Below, piece by piece: positions 51,559-60,326 of a stretch of 64,000 nt of DNA. Position numbers and translations under genes: made by a program. The DNA comes from Pseudoflavonifractor phocaeensis (GTDB taxonomy: Bacteria; Bacillota; Clostridia; Oscillospirales; Oscillospiraceae). Where the stretch lies: NCBI RefSeq assembly GCF_021531375.1, contig NZ_JADYTU010000003.1:47317-111316 (forward strand), in the 5' to 3' direction. The stretch's first letter is position 1; each line of letters starts with the position of its first letter. The notes beneath the pieces were generated by a model that was given only the letters and a program-made list of their open reading frames with translations, was not told where the DNA came from and made no database searches.

Positions 51559-52311
51559 ATGCAGACTCAGTATTTTAAGCAGTACAGCCCCGCGCTGGGC
51601 CGGGATATGGAGTGCAAGGTATACGGCCACGCCGGCCGGCCGGTGCTGTTCATCCCCTGCCAGGACGGCCGCTTTTTTGACTTTGAAAGCTTCCACATGA
51701 CCGATACCTGGGCGCCCTGGATCGAATCGGGCCAGGTCATGGTCTTTTCCATCGACACCATGGACGCCGAGACCTGGTCCAACAAGGCGGGCGATCCCTA
51801 CTGGCGGGCACGGCGGCACGAGCAGTGGATCCAGTACATCACCGACGAGATGGTCCCCTTTATGCGGGACATGGCTAATTCCTGCAACGGCTGGACGGGG
51901 TTCCCAGGGGTCATGGCCTTTGGGTGCAGCCTGGGTGCCACCCACGCCGCTAACCTGTATTTCCGCCGCCCCGACCTGTTCGACGGTCTGCTGGCGCTGA
52001 GCGGGATCTATACCGCCAGCTACGGCTTTGACGGGTACATGGACGATGTGGTCTATCTCAATTCCCCTGTGGACTATCTGGCCAATATGCCGGTGGACCA
52101 CCCCTTTATCCAGCAGTACAACCAGCACAAGGGCGTCATCTGCGTGGGCCAGGGGGCCTGGGAACTGCCCGAAACCACCCACCGTATTCAGGAGATCTGC
52201 CAGGAAAAGGGAATCCAACTGTGGGTGGATTTCTGGGGCTGGGACGTCAATCACGATTGGCCCTGGTGGCACAAGCAGGTGGCTTATTTCCTTCCCTATT
52301 TGCTGGAGTGA
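51559..52311 (+). CDS. second alpha/beta-hydrolase esterase
   Basis: The 250-residue protein starts at 51559, with GGAGG 8 bases upstream and the preceding stop 14 bases away; the upstream in-frame ATG at 51544 overlaps that site. It has MECKVYGHAGRPVLFIPCQD, an elbow FGCSLGATHA (Ser), and a late WDVNHDWPWW with the His. It differs enough from the first esterase that recent duplication is unlikely. It probably acts in the same pathway. Confidence 0.85.
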   Translation: MQTQYFKQYSPALGRDMECKVYGHAGRPVLFIPCQDGRFFDFESFHMTDTWAPWIESGQVMVFSIDTMDAETWSNKAGDPYWRARRHEQWIQYITDEMVPFMRDMANSCNGWTGFPGVMAFGCSLGATHAANLYFRRPDLFDGLLALSGIYTASYGFDGYMDDVVYLNSPVDYLANMPVDHPFIQQYNQHKGVICVGQGAWELPETTHRIQEICQEKGIQLWVDFWGWDVNHDWPWWHKQVAYFLPYLLE

Positions 52312-52352
52312 CCGAGTTCTTCCCTACATAAAAAGAGAAAGCAGGAGTGAAC

Positions 52353-53546
52353 GTGAAAAACATCATCTTTATTTCCCCGAACTTTCCCACCAATTACTGG
52401 CAGTTCTGCCAGGAGCTGAAGAAGAACGGCATGAACGTGCTGGGCATCGGCGATCAGCCCTACGATGAGCTCAGCGGCGAGCTGAAGGCCAGTCTGAACG
52501 AATATTACAAAGTGGGTACCCTGGAGGACTACGACCAGGTATACCGCGCGGTGGCCTTCTTCATCTTCAAATACGGCCGTATTGATTGGCTGGAGTCCAA
52601 CAACGAGTACTGGCTGGAGCGGGATGCCCGGCTGCGTACCGACTTCCACATCACCTCCGGGTTCCAGACGGAGGATATGCCCCGGGTCAAATACAAGTCC
52701 AAGATGAAGGAGTTCTATGCCAAGGCCGGTATCCCCACCGCCCGGTATTACCTGGTGGAGGACCTGAAGGGCTGCCGGGACTTCATTAAAAAGGTGGGCT
52801 ATCCGGTGGTGGTCAAGCCGGATAACGGCGTAGGCGCCTCCCACACCTACAAGCTTACCAGTGACCAGGAACTGGAGAGCTTTATGGCCGAGAAGGAAGC
52901 GGATGTGCCTTACATCATGGAGGAGTTTGTCCACGCCGAGGTCAACTCCTACGACGCGATCATCGACGACCGGGGCGAGCCCCTGTTTGAGACGGGCAAC
53001 GTCACCCCCATGTCCATCATGGATATCGTCAACGAGAACGACAACTCCGTCTACTACATCCTCCGGGACCTGCCCGAGGACACCCGGAAGGCCGGCCGGG
53101 ATACGGTAAAAGCCTTCGGCGTCAAGAGCCGGTTCGTCCACTTTGAGTTTTTCCGCCTCACCCAGGACCAGAAGGGGCTGGGCAAGGCGGGCCAGGTGGT
53201 GGGGCTGGAGGTCAACATGCGCCCCTGCGGCGGCTTTACCCCCGACATGATCAATTTTGCCCACAGTACCAACGTGTACAAGATCTGGGCCGACATGATC
53301 GCCTTTGGACGCTCCGATATGCCGGTGGGAGAACACGCCTACTGCGCTTTTGTGGGCCGCCGGGACGGCAAGGATTTTGTACTCAGCCACCAGGAGGTCA
53401 TGGAGAAATACGCCGCCCAGATGCGGATGGTGGAGCGCATCCCCGACGCGCTGTCCGGCGCCATGGGTAACCAGATGTATGTAGCGGTGTTCCCCACCAA
53501 GGAGGAACTGGACCAGTTTTATGCCGATACGCTGAAATGCCGCTGA
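52353..53546 (+). CDS. ATP-grasp ligase
   Basis: The 397-residue protein has an N-terminal pre-ATP-grasp region (IIFISPNFPTNYWQFCQELK). The ATP-grasp core follows, with KAGIPTARYYLV, GYPVVVKPDNGVGASHTYKL (Lys and Gly-rich loop), PYIMEEFVHAEVNSYDAI and the metal-binding GLEVNMRPCGGFTPDM. The GTG at 52353 is preferred because AGGAG lies 5 bases upstream. Such enzymes join a carboxylate to an amine or alcohol via an acyl phosphate. Paired with two esterases, it suggests a make-and-cleave conjugation pathway of unknown product. Confidence 0.85.
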   Translation: MKNIIFISPNFPTNYWQFCQELKKNGMNVLGIGDQPYDELSGELKASLNEYYKVGTLEDYDQVYRAVAFFIFKYGRIDWLESNNEYWLERDARLRTDFHITSGFQTEDMPRVKYKSKMKEFYAKAGIPTARYYLVEDLKGCRDFIKKVGYPVVVKPDNGVGASHTYKLTSDQELESFMAEKEADVPYIMEEFVHAEVNSYDAIIDDRGEPLFETGNVTPMSIMDIVNENDNSVYYILRDLPEDTRKAGRDTVKAFGVKSRFVHFEFFRLTQDQKGLGKAGQVVGLEVNMRPCGGFTPDMINFAHSTNVYKIWADMIAFGRSDMPVGEHAYCAFVGRRDGKDFVLSHQEVMEKYAAQMRMVERIPDALSGAMGNQMYVAVFPTKEELDQFYADTLKCR

Positions 53547-53566
53547 GTCCCTATTGATGATACCGC

Positions 53567-53608
53567 GTGAGCCGCTGGGTGTAAGTCCCGGCGGCTCACA
53601 TTTTTTTG
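53567..53608 (+). terminator. terminator of the esterase/ATP-grasp operon
   Basis: GTGAGCCGC pairs with GCGGCTCAC and is followed by ATTTTTTTG. It lies just after the ATP-grasp stop codon. Confidence 0.8.
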
Positions 53609-53642
53609 CGCGGCGCCTTTTGTGCCCATTGCGGCGCGGACA

Positions 53643-53687
53643 AAGAAGCCCCCATGTTCCGGTGGGACCGGATCATGGGGGCTTCTT
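53643..53687. terminator. terminator downstream of glgP (possibly bidirectional)
   Basis: AAGAAGCCCCCATG pairs with CATGGGGGCTTCTT, with a smaller inner stem. It lies between the convergent ATP-grasp and glgP genes. Confidence 0.75.
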
Positions 53688-53706
53688 GCATGATGGGCAA
53701 TGTGTT

Positions 53707-56139
53707 TTAGCGGGTGGGGACGTGCCAGATATTCTTGGCGTACTCGGCGATGGAGCGGTCGGCGGCGAAGATGCCGGACCGGGCGATGTTGATCAGAGAC
53801 ATCTGGTTCCAGCGCTGCTGGTCGGCATAGGTCTCCAGAGCGCGCTGGTGGGCGGCGCAGTAGCTGTCGAAGTCGGCCAGGAGCATGTATTCGTCGGCCA
53901 TGCTGCCGCCGGCGCCGAAGAGGAGCCTGTTGGTCAGGTCGCTGTAGGACACATGGTCGCTGAAGCCGGCGGAGATCTGGTCGATGACCCGCTTCAGGGC
54001 CTGGTTCTGCTGGTAGTAGTCCAGGGAGCGGTAGCCCTGGCGCTTGCGCTCGGCCACCTGGTCGGCGGTGAGGCCGAAGAGGAAGATATTCTCGTCGCCC
54101 ACCTGCTGGTGCATCTCCACATTAGCGCCGTCCAGCGTACCGATGGTCAGCGCACCGTTCATCATGAACTTCATGTTGCCGGTGCCGCTGGCCTCCTTGC
54201 CGGCGGTGGAGATCTGCTCGGACAGCTCGGAGGCGGGCATCAGCTTTTCGGCCAGGGAGACACGGTAGTTCTCCAGGAACACCACCTGGAGCTTGTCCTT
54301 GCACACGGGATCGTTGTTGATCTGGGTGGACAGGGAGTTAATGAGCTGGATGATCTCCTTGGCCACATGGTAGCCGGGGGCCGCCTTGGCACCGAAGAGG
54401 AAGGTCTGGGGGGTGAAGTCCATGTTGGGATTATCCCGCAGCTGGTTGTACAGGTGGATGATGTGCAGCACGTTGAGCAGCTGGCGCTTGTACTCGTGCA
54501 GACGCTTCACCTGGACGTCGAAGATGGCGTCAGTGTTCAGAATGACACCGGACTCCCGGGCGATATAGCTGGCAAAACGGCGCTTATTCTCGTCCTTGAT
54601 CTTAGCCAGCTGGAGCAGGACGGACTTGTCGTCCTTGTACTTTTCCAGACCCTGGATGGCCTCGGGATGGAGGAGGTACTGGTCGCCGCCGGTGCACTCC
54701 CGGATCAGGGCGTCCAGCTTGGGGTTGATCTGGGACAGCCAGCGGCGGTGGTCGATGCCGTTGGTCACGTTCTGGAATTTGTCGGGGTGAGCCAGATAGG
54801 CGTCGTGGAACACGTCACGCTTCAGAATGTCGGAGTGGAGGGCGGACACGCCGTTGATGGCCTGGCAGGCGCAGACGCACAGGTTGGCCATGCGGACCTC
54901 ACCGCCCCAAATAATGGCCATCTGGCCCACCTTGTTCATGTCGCCGCCGTAGCGGTACTGGAGCTGCTGCTGGTAGCGGCCGGAGATCTCCTTCAGGATC
55001 TGCCAGATCCGGGGCAGCAGGGTCTCAATCAAGGTCTGGGGCCAGCGCTCCAGCGCCTCGGCCAGAATGGTGTGGTTGGTATAGCAGACGCTGCGGGTGA
55101 CGATATGCCAGGCCTCATCCCAGGAGTAGCCCTCTACATCCAGCAGGATCCGCATCAGCTCCGGGATGACCAGAGTGGGATGGGTGTCGTTGATCTGGAT
55201 GACGTGCTTCTCATGGAAGTTACGCAGGGTGCCGTACTGGGAGCGGTGCTTGCGGACAATGGACTGGACGGTGGCGGAGACGAAGAAGTACTGCTGCTTC
55301 AGACGCAGGGACTTGCCCTCGTAGTGGTTGTCATCGGGGTAGAGGACCTTGGCGATGACCTCAGCCATGGCCTGCTGCTCCACCGCCTTCAGATACTCGC
55401 CCCGGGAATACAGGGACATGTCCACAGGGACAGGGCTCTTGGCGTCCCAGAGGCGCAGAATGTTGGTGTGCCGGGTCTTGTAGCCGGCGATCTCCATGTC
55501 ACGGGGGATGGCCAGGACCGTGGTATAGCCCACATGCTCGGGATGGTTGTGGCCGTTCTCATCCCAGTGGTCCACGATCTTGCCGCCGAAACGGACCTCC
55601 TCAGCCTCGTCCAGCTTGGGGATGAGCCAGGCGTCGCCCAGACCCAGCCAGTTGTCGGCCAGCTCCACCTGCTTGCCGTCGATGATCTTCTGCTTGAAGA
55701 TGCCCAGCTCATAGCAGATGGAGTAGCCCGTGGCGGGGATCTCCAGGGTAGTCATGGAGTCCAGATAGCAGGCGGCCAGACGGCCCAGGCCGCCATTGCC
55801 CAGACCGGCGTCGGGCTCCTTCTCGAACAGATCGGAGGCGGAGAAGCCAAGGCCCTCCAGCGCATCCTTCAGGGTGTCCAGCAGGCCCAGATTGTAGGCG
55901 TTCTTCTCCAGAGAACGGCCCATGAGGAACTCCAGGGACAGGTAGTGGACCTGGCGCTGCTGGCCCTCCCACACACGGTTGTCCGTCTCCATCTGGCGGC
56001 GGGACATGATGTCCCGGAGCACCAGGGCGCAGGCCTTGAACATGTGGTCCTTGGTGGCCTCCTCCACAGTGCGGCCAAAGTTGCGCTGAAGTTTTCCTAT
56101 GATCATATCGGTAAGCTGGGCCTTGGTATATTCAGCCAT
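53707..56139 (-). CDS. glgP: glycogen/alpha-glucan phosphorylase
   Basis: The 810-residue enzyme is full length. It has LGNGGLGRLAACYLDSM near the N-terminus, QINDTHPTL, the VKRLHEYKRQLLN segment, and the pyridoxal-phosphate region STAGKEASGTGNMKFMMNGA with the cofactor lysine, followed by GTLDGANVE. It releases glucose-1-phosphate from glycogen. GGGAGG lies 7 bases before the ATG. It is the last gene of the glycogen run. A gap of about 240 bases after glgA contains a terminator and probably its own promoter. Confidence 0.95.
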   Translation of the reverse strand: MAEYTKAQLTDMIIGKLQRNFGRTVEEATKDHMFKACALVLRDIMSRRQMETDNRVWEGQQRQVHYLSLEFLMGRSLEKNAYNLGLLDTLKDALEGLGFSASDLFEKEPDAGLGNGGLGRLAACYLDSMTTLEIPATGYSICYELGIFKQKIIDGKQVELADNWLGLGDAWLIPKLDEAEEVRFGGKIVDHWDENGHNHPEHVGYTTVLAIPRDMEIAGYKTRHTNILRLWDAKSPVPVDMSLYSRGEYLKAVEQQAMAEVIAKVLYPDDNHYEGKSLRLKQQYFFVSATVQSIVRKHRSQYGTLRNFHEKHVIQINDTHPTLVIPELMRILLDVEGYSWDEAWHIVTRSVCYTNHTILAEALERWPQTLIETLLPRIWQILKEISGRYQQQLQYRYGGDMNKVGQMAIIWGGEVRMANLCVCACQAINGVSALHSDILKRDVFHDAYLAHPDKFQNVTNGIDHRRWLSQINPKLDALIRECTGGDQYLLHPEAIQGLEKYKDDKSVLLQLAKIKDENKRRFASYIARESGVILNTDAIFDVQVKRLHEYKRQLLNVLHIIHLYNQLRDNPNMDFTPQTFLFGAKAAPGYHVAKEIIQLINSLSTQINNDPVCKDKLQVVFLENYRVSLAEKLMPASELSEQISTAGKEASGTGNMKFMMNGALTIGTLDGANVEMHQQVGDENIFLFGLTADQVAERKRQGYRSLDYYQQNQALKRVIDQISAGFSDHVSYSDLTNRLLFGAGGSMADEYMLLADFDSYCAAHQRALETYADQQRWNQMSLINIARSGIFAADRSIAEYAKNIWHVPTR

Positions 56140-56320
56140 AACGCTGCCTCCCGTTTTACAGTAATATTGAAAGAAATCGGTGGAAAATCTTGATTCCTAC
56201 GGCGATACATTTTATCAGATTTTCCCAAGAGCGTCAATCGGCAGAAAGGAACAAAACGGGAGCACAAGAAGAGTTTTCTATCCGTTTTGTACAATTATGT
56301 AATAAAAATAGGGAAAATAA

Positions 56321-56357
56321 ACATAAAACCGGCCCCCGTTGGGAAACGGGGGCCGGT
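56321..56357 (-). terminator. terminator downstream of glgA
   Basis: On the minus strand ACCGGCCCCCGTT pairs with AACGGGGGCCGGT and runs into TTTTATG, ending the glgBCDA transcript before glgP. Confidence 0.85.
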
Positions 56358-56376
56358 GAGACGCGGGAAGAACGGA

Positions 56377-57813
56377 TCAGCCCTGGATACGCTGGTAGAT
56401 GTCCAGGTACTGCTTGGCGGAGTTGGTCCAGGAGAAGTCGGCGGTCATGCCGGCGCGCTGAAGGCCGCGCCAGGCTTCCTTGTTGGAGTGGTACAGGTCC
56501 ACGGCCTCCCGCAGGACCCACACCATGTCGCCGGCATTGATGTTGGAGAAGGTAAAGCCACGGCCCTCGCCGGTGAACTTGTTATACGGGGTGACAGTGT
56601 CCTTCAGACCGCCGGTCTCCCGCACCACGGGGACGGTGCCGAAACGCATGGCGATGATCTGGCTCAGGCCGCAGGGCTCGGAGATGGAGGGCATGAGGAA
56701 CAGGTCGGCGCCGGCGTAGATCATGGTGGAAAGGGGAGCGGAGTAGGTCAGCTGGGCGGCGAAACGGCCGGGATACTGGCTCTGGGCGTGGCGGAAGGCC
56801 TCCTCATACTGCCAGTCGCCGGTGCCCAGCACCACCATCTGCACGTTCATGCCCATGATCTCGTGGAGAACGTCGGTGACCAGAGAGAAGCCCTTGTGGC
56901 CCACCAGACGGGAGATGCAGGCGATGATGGGCACGTCCGGGTTCTCCTGGAGCCCCACCGCCTTCTGAAGAGCCAGCTTGCACTGCTTTTTGCCCTTGAC
57001 CAGGGACTTGGTGGTGAAGTTGGCGGCCAGACCGGGGTTGGTGGCGGGATCATAGAGTTCCATGTCGATGCCGTTGAGGATGCCCTCGATCTTGCCAGCC
57101 TGCTGGTTGATGACGCCGTCCAGGCCCTTGGCGTAGAAGGGAGTGCGCAGCTCCTGCGCGTAGGTGGGGGAGACGGTGGTGACGAAGTTGGAGGCCATAA
57201 TGGCGCCCTTCATCAGGTTCACGTCCCCGAAGTAGGCCAGCATTCCCTCGTTGAAGTAGCCGGCGTCCAGACCGATGACGTCCTTCAGCACCTGCTCGCC
57301 GTAGCGGCCCTGATACTCGATGTTGTGGATGGTGAAGACGGACTTGGCGTTAGCCAGCTGCGGGATGCGGTATTTCTCCTCCAGCAGATAGACGGGGACC
57401 AGAGCGGTCTGCCAGTCGTTGCAGTGGATAATGTCAGGGGCCCAGTCCAGCTGGCCCGGGGTCTCGATGACGGCGCGGGAGAAGTAGGCGAACCGCTCGC
57501 AGTCGTCGAAGTGGCCGTAGATCTGCCAGCGCTTGAAGTAATACTCGTTGTCCACGAACCAGTAGGTGACGCCGTCACGCTCCAGCTGGAAGACGCCGCA
57601 GTAGACCTGACGCCAGGACAAAGTGACGTTGAAATACTTCAGGAAGGTCATCTGGCTGCGCCATTCCTGGCCGATCCCCTCGTACAGGGGGAGGATGACC
57701 TTGACCTCGTGGCCTTCCTTGGCCAGAGCCTGGGGCAGAGAGCCGGCCACATCGGCCAGACCGCCGGTCTTGATAAAGGGAGCGACCTCGGGAGAAGCAA
57801 ATAAAATTTTCAT
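56377..57813 (-). CDS. glgA: glycogen synthase (ADP-glucose type)
   Basis: The 478-residue GT5 enzyme starts at 57813 (AAAGGGG upstream); the longer in-frame start at 57867 is rejected. It has the ADP-glucose-binding KTGGLADVAGSLP (Lys15), HCNDWQTALVPVYL, FTIHNIEYQGRYG and the C-terminal MPSISEPCGLSQIIAMRFG. It elongates alpha-1,4-glucan from ADP-glucose made by GlgC/GlgD. It lies 114 bases after glgD. Confidence 0.95.
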   Translation of the reverse strand: MKILFASPEVAPFIKTGGLADVAGSLPQALAKEGHEVKVILPLYEGIGQEWRSQMTFLKYFNVTLSWRQVYCGVFQLERDGVTYWFVDNEYYFKRWQIYGHFDDCERFAYFSRAVIETPGQLDWAPDIIHCNDWQTALVPVYLLEEKYRIPQLANAKSVFTIHNIEYQGRYGEQVLKDVIGLDAGYFNEGMLAYFGDVNLMKGAIMASNFVTTVSPTYAQELRTPFYAKGLDGVINQQAGKIEGILNGIDMELYDPATNPGLAANFTTKSLVKGKKQCKLALQKAVGLQENPDVPIIACISRLVGHKGFSLVTDVLHEIMGMNVQMVVLGTGDWQYEEAFRHAQSQYPGRFAAQLTYSAPLSTMIYAGADLFLMPSISEPCGLSQIIAMRFGTVPVVRETGGLKDTVTPYNKFTGEGRGFTFSNINAGDMVWVLREAVDLYHSNKEAWRGLQRAGMTADFSWTNSAKQYLDIYQRIQG

Positions 57814-57927
57814 AATAATCCCCTTTCTTGAAAAGTGCCGGAGAGATGGGATATTAAGGGGCTCCATCGCCGGAGAGAGGGGTTGCCTCCTGCCTCCGCG
57901 CGATGGAGCCGCTGTTGACGTTGGATA

Positions 57928-59043
57928 TTACACCACGGAGCCCTTGGCAATGGCAAGAGGATAGGTGGAATGGCCCATGAGCATACGGTCAGCGTTGATG
58001 GTGACATTCTTGTCCGCGATGACATAGGCCAGGGAAGCGCCGGCCTTGACCACGGTGCCCTGCATCAGAACGCTGTTGACCACCTTGGCACCCTTCTCCA
58101 CAATGACGCCGCGGGAGAGGATGGAGTTCTCCACCTCGCCCTCGATGTAGCAGCCGTCGGCCACCAGGGAGCGCTTGGAGACAGAGTTGGGGCCGTAGTA
58201 GCTGGAGGGGTTGGACATGTCCTTGGTGCGGATGGGGCGGGCGGGGTTGAACAGGTCGTCCCGGACGGCGGGCTCCAGCAGATCCATGGAGCGCTGGAAA
58301 TAGTCGCCCACGGACTGGAAACGGCCCGCATAGCCCTGGTGGACATAGGGCATCAGCTTCAGGGATTTCAGTCTGGGCTGGAGGACGCCCCGGCTGAAGC
58401 TATGTACGTCGTGGGCGGCGCAGTACTCCACCATGTCCATCAGCAGCTGCTTGGACATGATATAGATCTCCAGAGACTCCAGAGCCTTGTCCGCGGAAGT
58501 GGGGTGGACGGACAGGTCGGTGACCCGGCCGTCGGCGCTGACCTCCACATACTCGGAGAACCGGGGAGCGCCGTTCAGTGTGGGGGTGCACACCACGGTG
58601 ATATCGGCGCCGGAAGCGATGTGCTGGTCATAGACAGCCTCCACGTCCAGGTTGAGGGCCGCGTCGCCCCAGCCCATGATGACATAGTCCTGACGGATGT
58701 TCTTCAGATACCCGGCCACACCGGCCAGGGCCTCCATGTTGCCGCGGTACTCGCCGTGGCCCTGCTCACCGTAGCCGAAGGGGGGCAGAATCCGCAGACC
58801 GCCGTGCTTGCGGCTCAGATCCCAGTCCTTGCCGGAGCCCAGGTGGTCCAGAAGGGACTGGTAGCTCTCATGGACGATGACGCCCACGTCGGTGATGCCG
58901 GCGTTGACATAGTTGGACAGCATGAAGTCGATCAGACGATACCGGCCGCCGAAGGCCAGAGAACAGGTGTTGCGCGGGCGAGTCAACTCGCCCAGATTAG
59001 CGTCGGAGCGGTAGGCAAAGAGAATACCGTGGAGATTATTCAT
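57928..59043 (-). CDS. glgD: glucose-1-phosphate adenylyltransferase regulatory subunit
   Basis: The 371-residue protein is a GlgC paralogue with an altered N-terminus. [20 protein letters not shown] replaces the GGxGxRLxPLT motif, and a left-handed beta-helix lies at the C-terminus. GlgD has little activity of its own and modifies GlgC in a mixed tetramer, a pairing typical of Firmicutes. It overlaps glgC by 4 bases, so the two are made together. Confidence 0.95.
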   Translation of the reverse strand: MNNLHGILFAYRSDANLGELTRPRNTCSLAFGGRYRLIDFMLSNYVNAGITDVGVIVHESYQSLLDHLGSGKDWDLSRKHGGLRILPPFGYGEQGHGEYRGNMEALAGVAGYLKNIRQDYVIMGWGDAALNLDVEAVYDQHIASGADITVVCTPTLNGAPRFSEYVEVSADGRVTDLSVHPTSADKALESLEIYIMSKQLLMDMVEYCAAHDVHSFSRGVLQPRLKSLKLMPYVHQGYAGRFQSVGDYFQRSMDLLEPAVRDDLFNPARPIRTKDMSNPSSYYGPNSVSKRSLVADGCYIEGEVENSILSRGVIVEKGAKVVNSVLMQGTVVKAGASLAYVIADKNVTINADRMLMGHSTYPLAIAKGSVV

Positions 59044-60248
59044 GCCCGCTCACCTCCCTTCACATCTTCCCGGATCATGGCGCTGGGGGAAATCACAGCC
59101 TTTTCGCCCACGGTGACACCGCTGGCCACCACGGCGATGCCCCACTCGGGGCTGTCATCGGGGGCGGAGCCCACAACGGCCTCCGACTCGACCACAGCGT
59201 TCTCCGCCACGATGGCGTAGGACACCTTGGCGCCGGCCTTGACCACGGCGCCGGGCATCAGGATGGAATACTGGACGTCGGCGCCCTGCTCCACCGTGAC
59301 CGAGTGGAACAGCACCGAGTTTTCCACCGTGCCGTCCACCTGGCAGCCGCCGGTGACCAGGGAGTGGGAGATCTTGGCGTTGGGGCCGGTGACATGGGGA
59401 GGCTTGATGGGAGTGCGGGCGTAGATGGGCCAGCTGGGATCGTACAGGTCGATGCTGCTCCGGGGGGCCAGCATGTCCATGTTGGCGTCCCACAGGGAGT
59501 TGATGGTGCCCACGTCCTTCCAGTAGCCCTGGAACCGGTAGGCCATCATCTTCTCACCGGCGGCCAGCATGTTGGGAATGATGTTCTTGCCGAAGTCGTT
59601 GGAGGAATTGGGGTCGGCCTCGTCGTCGATGAGGTACTGGCGCAGCTTGGACCAGGTGAACACATAGATACCCATGGAGGCCAGGTTGCTCTTGGGATGG
59701 GCGGGCTTCTCCTCAAACTCGAAGATCCGGTCCTCGGCGTCCACGTTCATGATGCCGAAGCGGGTGGCCTCCTCCATGGTGACCTCCAGAACGGAGATGG
59801 TGCAGGCGGCGCCGGTCTTCTTGTGCAGGTCCACCATGTCGGCGTAGTCCATCTTATAGATGTGGTCGCCGGACAGAATGACCACATACTCGGGGTCGTA
59901 CAGGTCCAGGAAGCCGATGTTCTGGTAGATGGCGTTGGCGGTGCCCTTGTACCAGGTGCCCTGGTCACCCTCCCGCATGTAGGGGGGCAGGATGTGGACG
60001 CCGCCGTCGGAGCGGTCCAGGTCCCAGGGCTGGCCGTTGCCCAGGTAGCTGTTCAGCTCCAGGGGACGGTACTGGGTCAGGACGCCCACGGTGTCGATGC
60101 CGGAGTTGACGCAGTTGGACAGGGGGAAGTCAATGATGCGGTACTTTCCGCCGAAGGGAACGGCGGGCTTTGCCACGTGGCTGGTCAGGGCGTAGAGGCG
60201 GCTGCCCTGTCCGCCGGCCAGCAACATGGCCACAACTTCTTTTTTCAT
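59040..60248 (-). CDS. glgC: glucose-1-phosphate adenylyltransferase catalytic subunit
   Basis: The 402-residue enzyme has [20 protein letters not shown] with the nucleotide-binding loop, [32 protein letters not shown], and [19 protein letters not shown] for glucose-1-phosphate binding. A beta-helix completes it. It makes ADP-glucose, the committed step. AGAGGTG lies 5 bases before the ATG. It follows glgB by 78 bases. Confidence 0.96.
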   Translation of the reverse strand: MKKEVVAMLLAGGQGSRLYALTSHVAKPAVPFGGKYRIIDFPLSNCVNSGIDTVGVLTQYRPLELNSYLGNGQPWDLDRSDGGVHILPPYMREGDQGTWYKGTANAIYQNIGFLDLYDPEYVVILSGDHIYKMDYADMVDLHKKTGAACTISVLEVTMEEATRFGIMNVDAEDRIFEFEEKPAHPKSNLASMGIYVFTWSKLRQYLIDDEADPNSSNDFGKNIIPNMLAAGEKMMAYRFQGYWKDVGTINSLWDANMDMLAPRSSIDLYDPSWPIYARTPIKPPHVTGPNAKISHSLVTGGCQVDGTVENSVLFHSVTVEQGADVQYSILMPGAVVKAGAKVSYAIVAENAVVESEAVVGSAPDDSPEWGIAVVASGVTVGEKAVISPSAMIREDVKGGERA

Positions 60249-60326
60249 ACTGTCACCTCTTGTATGTTTCAGGGAAGCTATATGGAAACAGGCGCTCGTC
60301 TGGGGCGCGCCCTGTTATTCCCGGGA

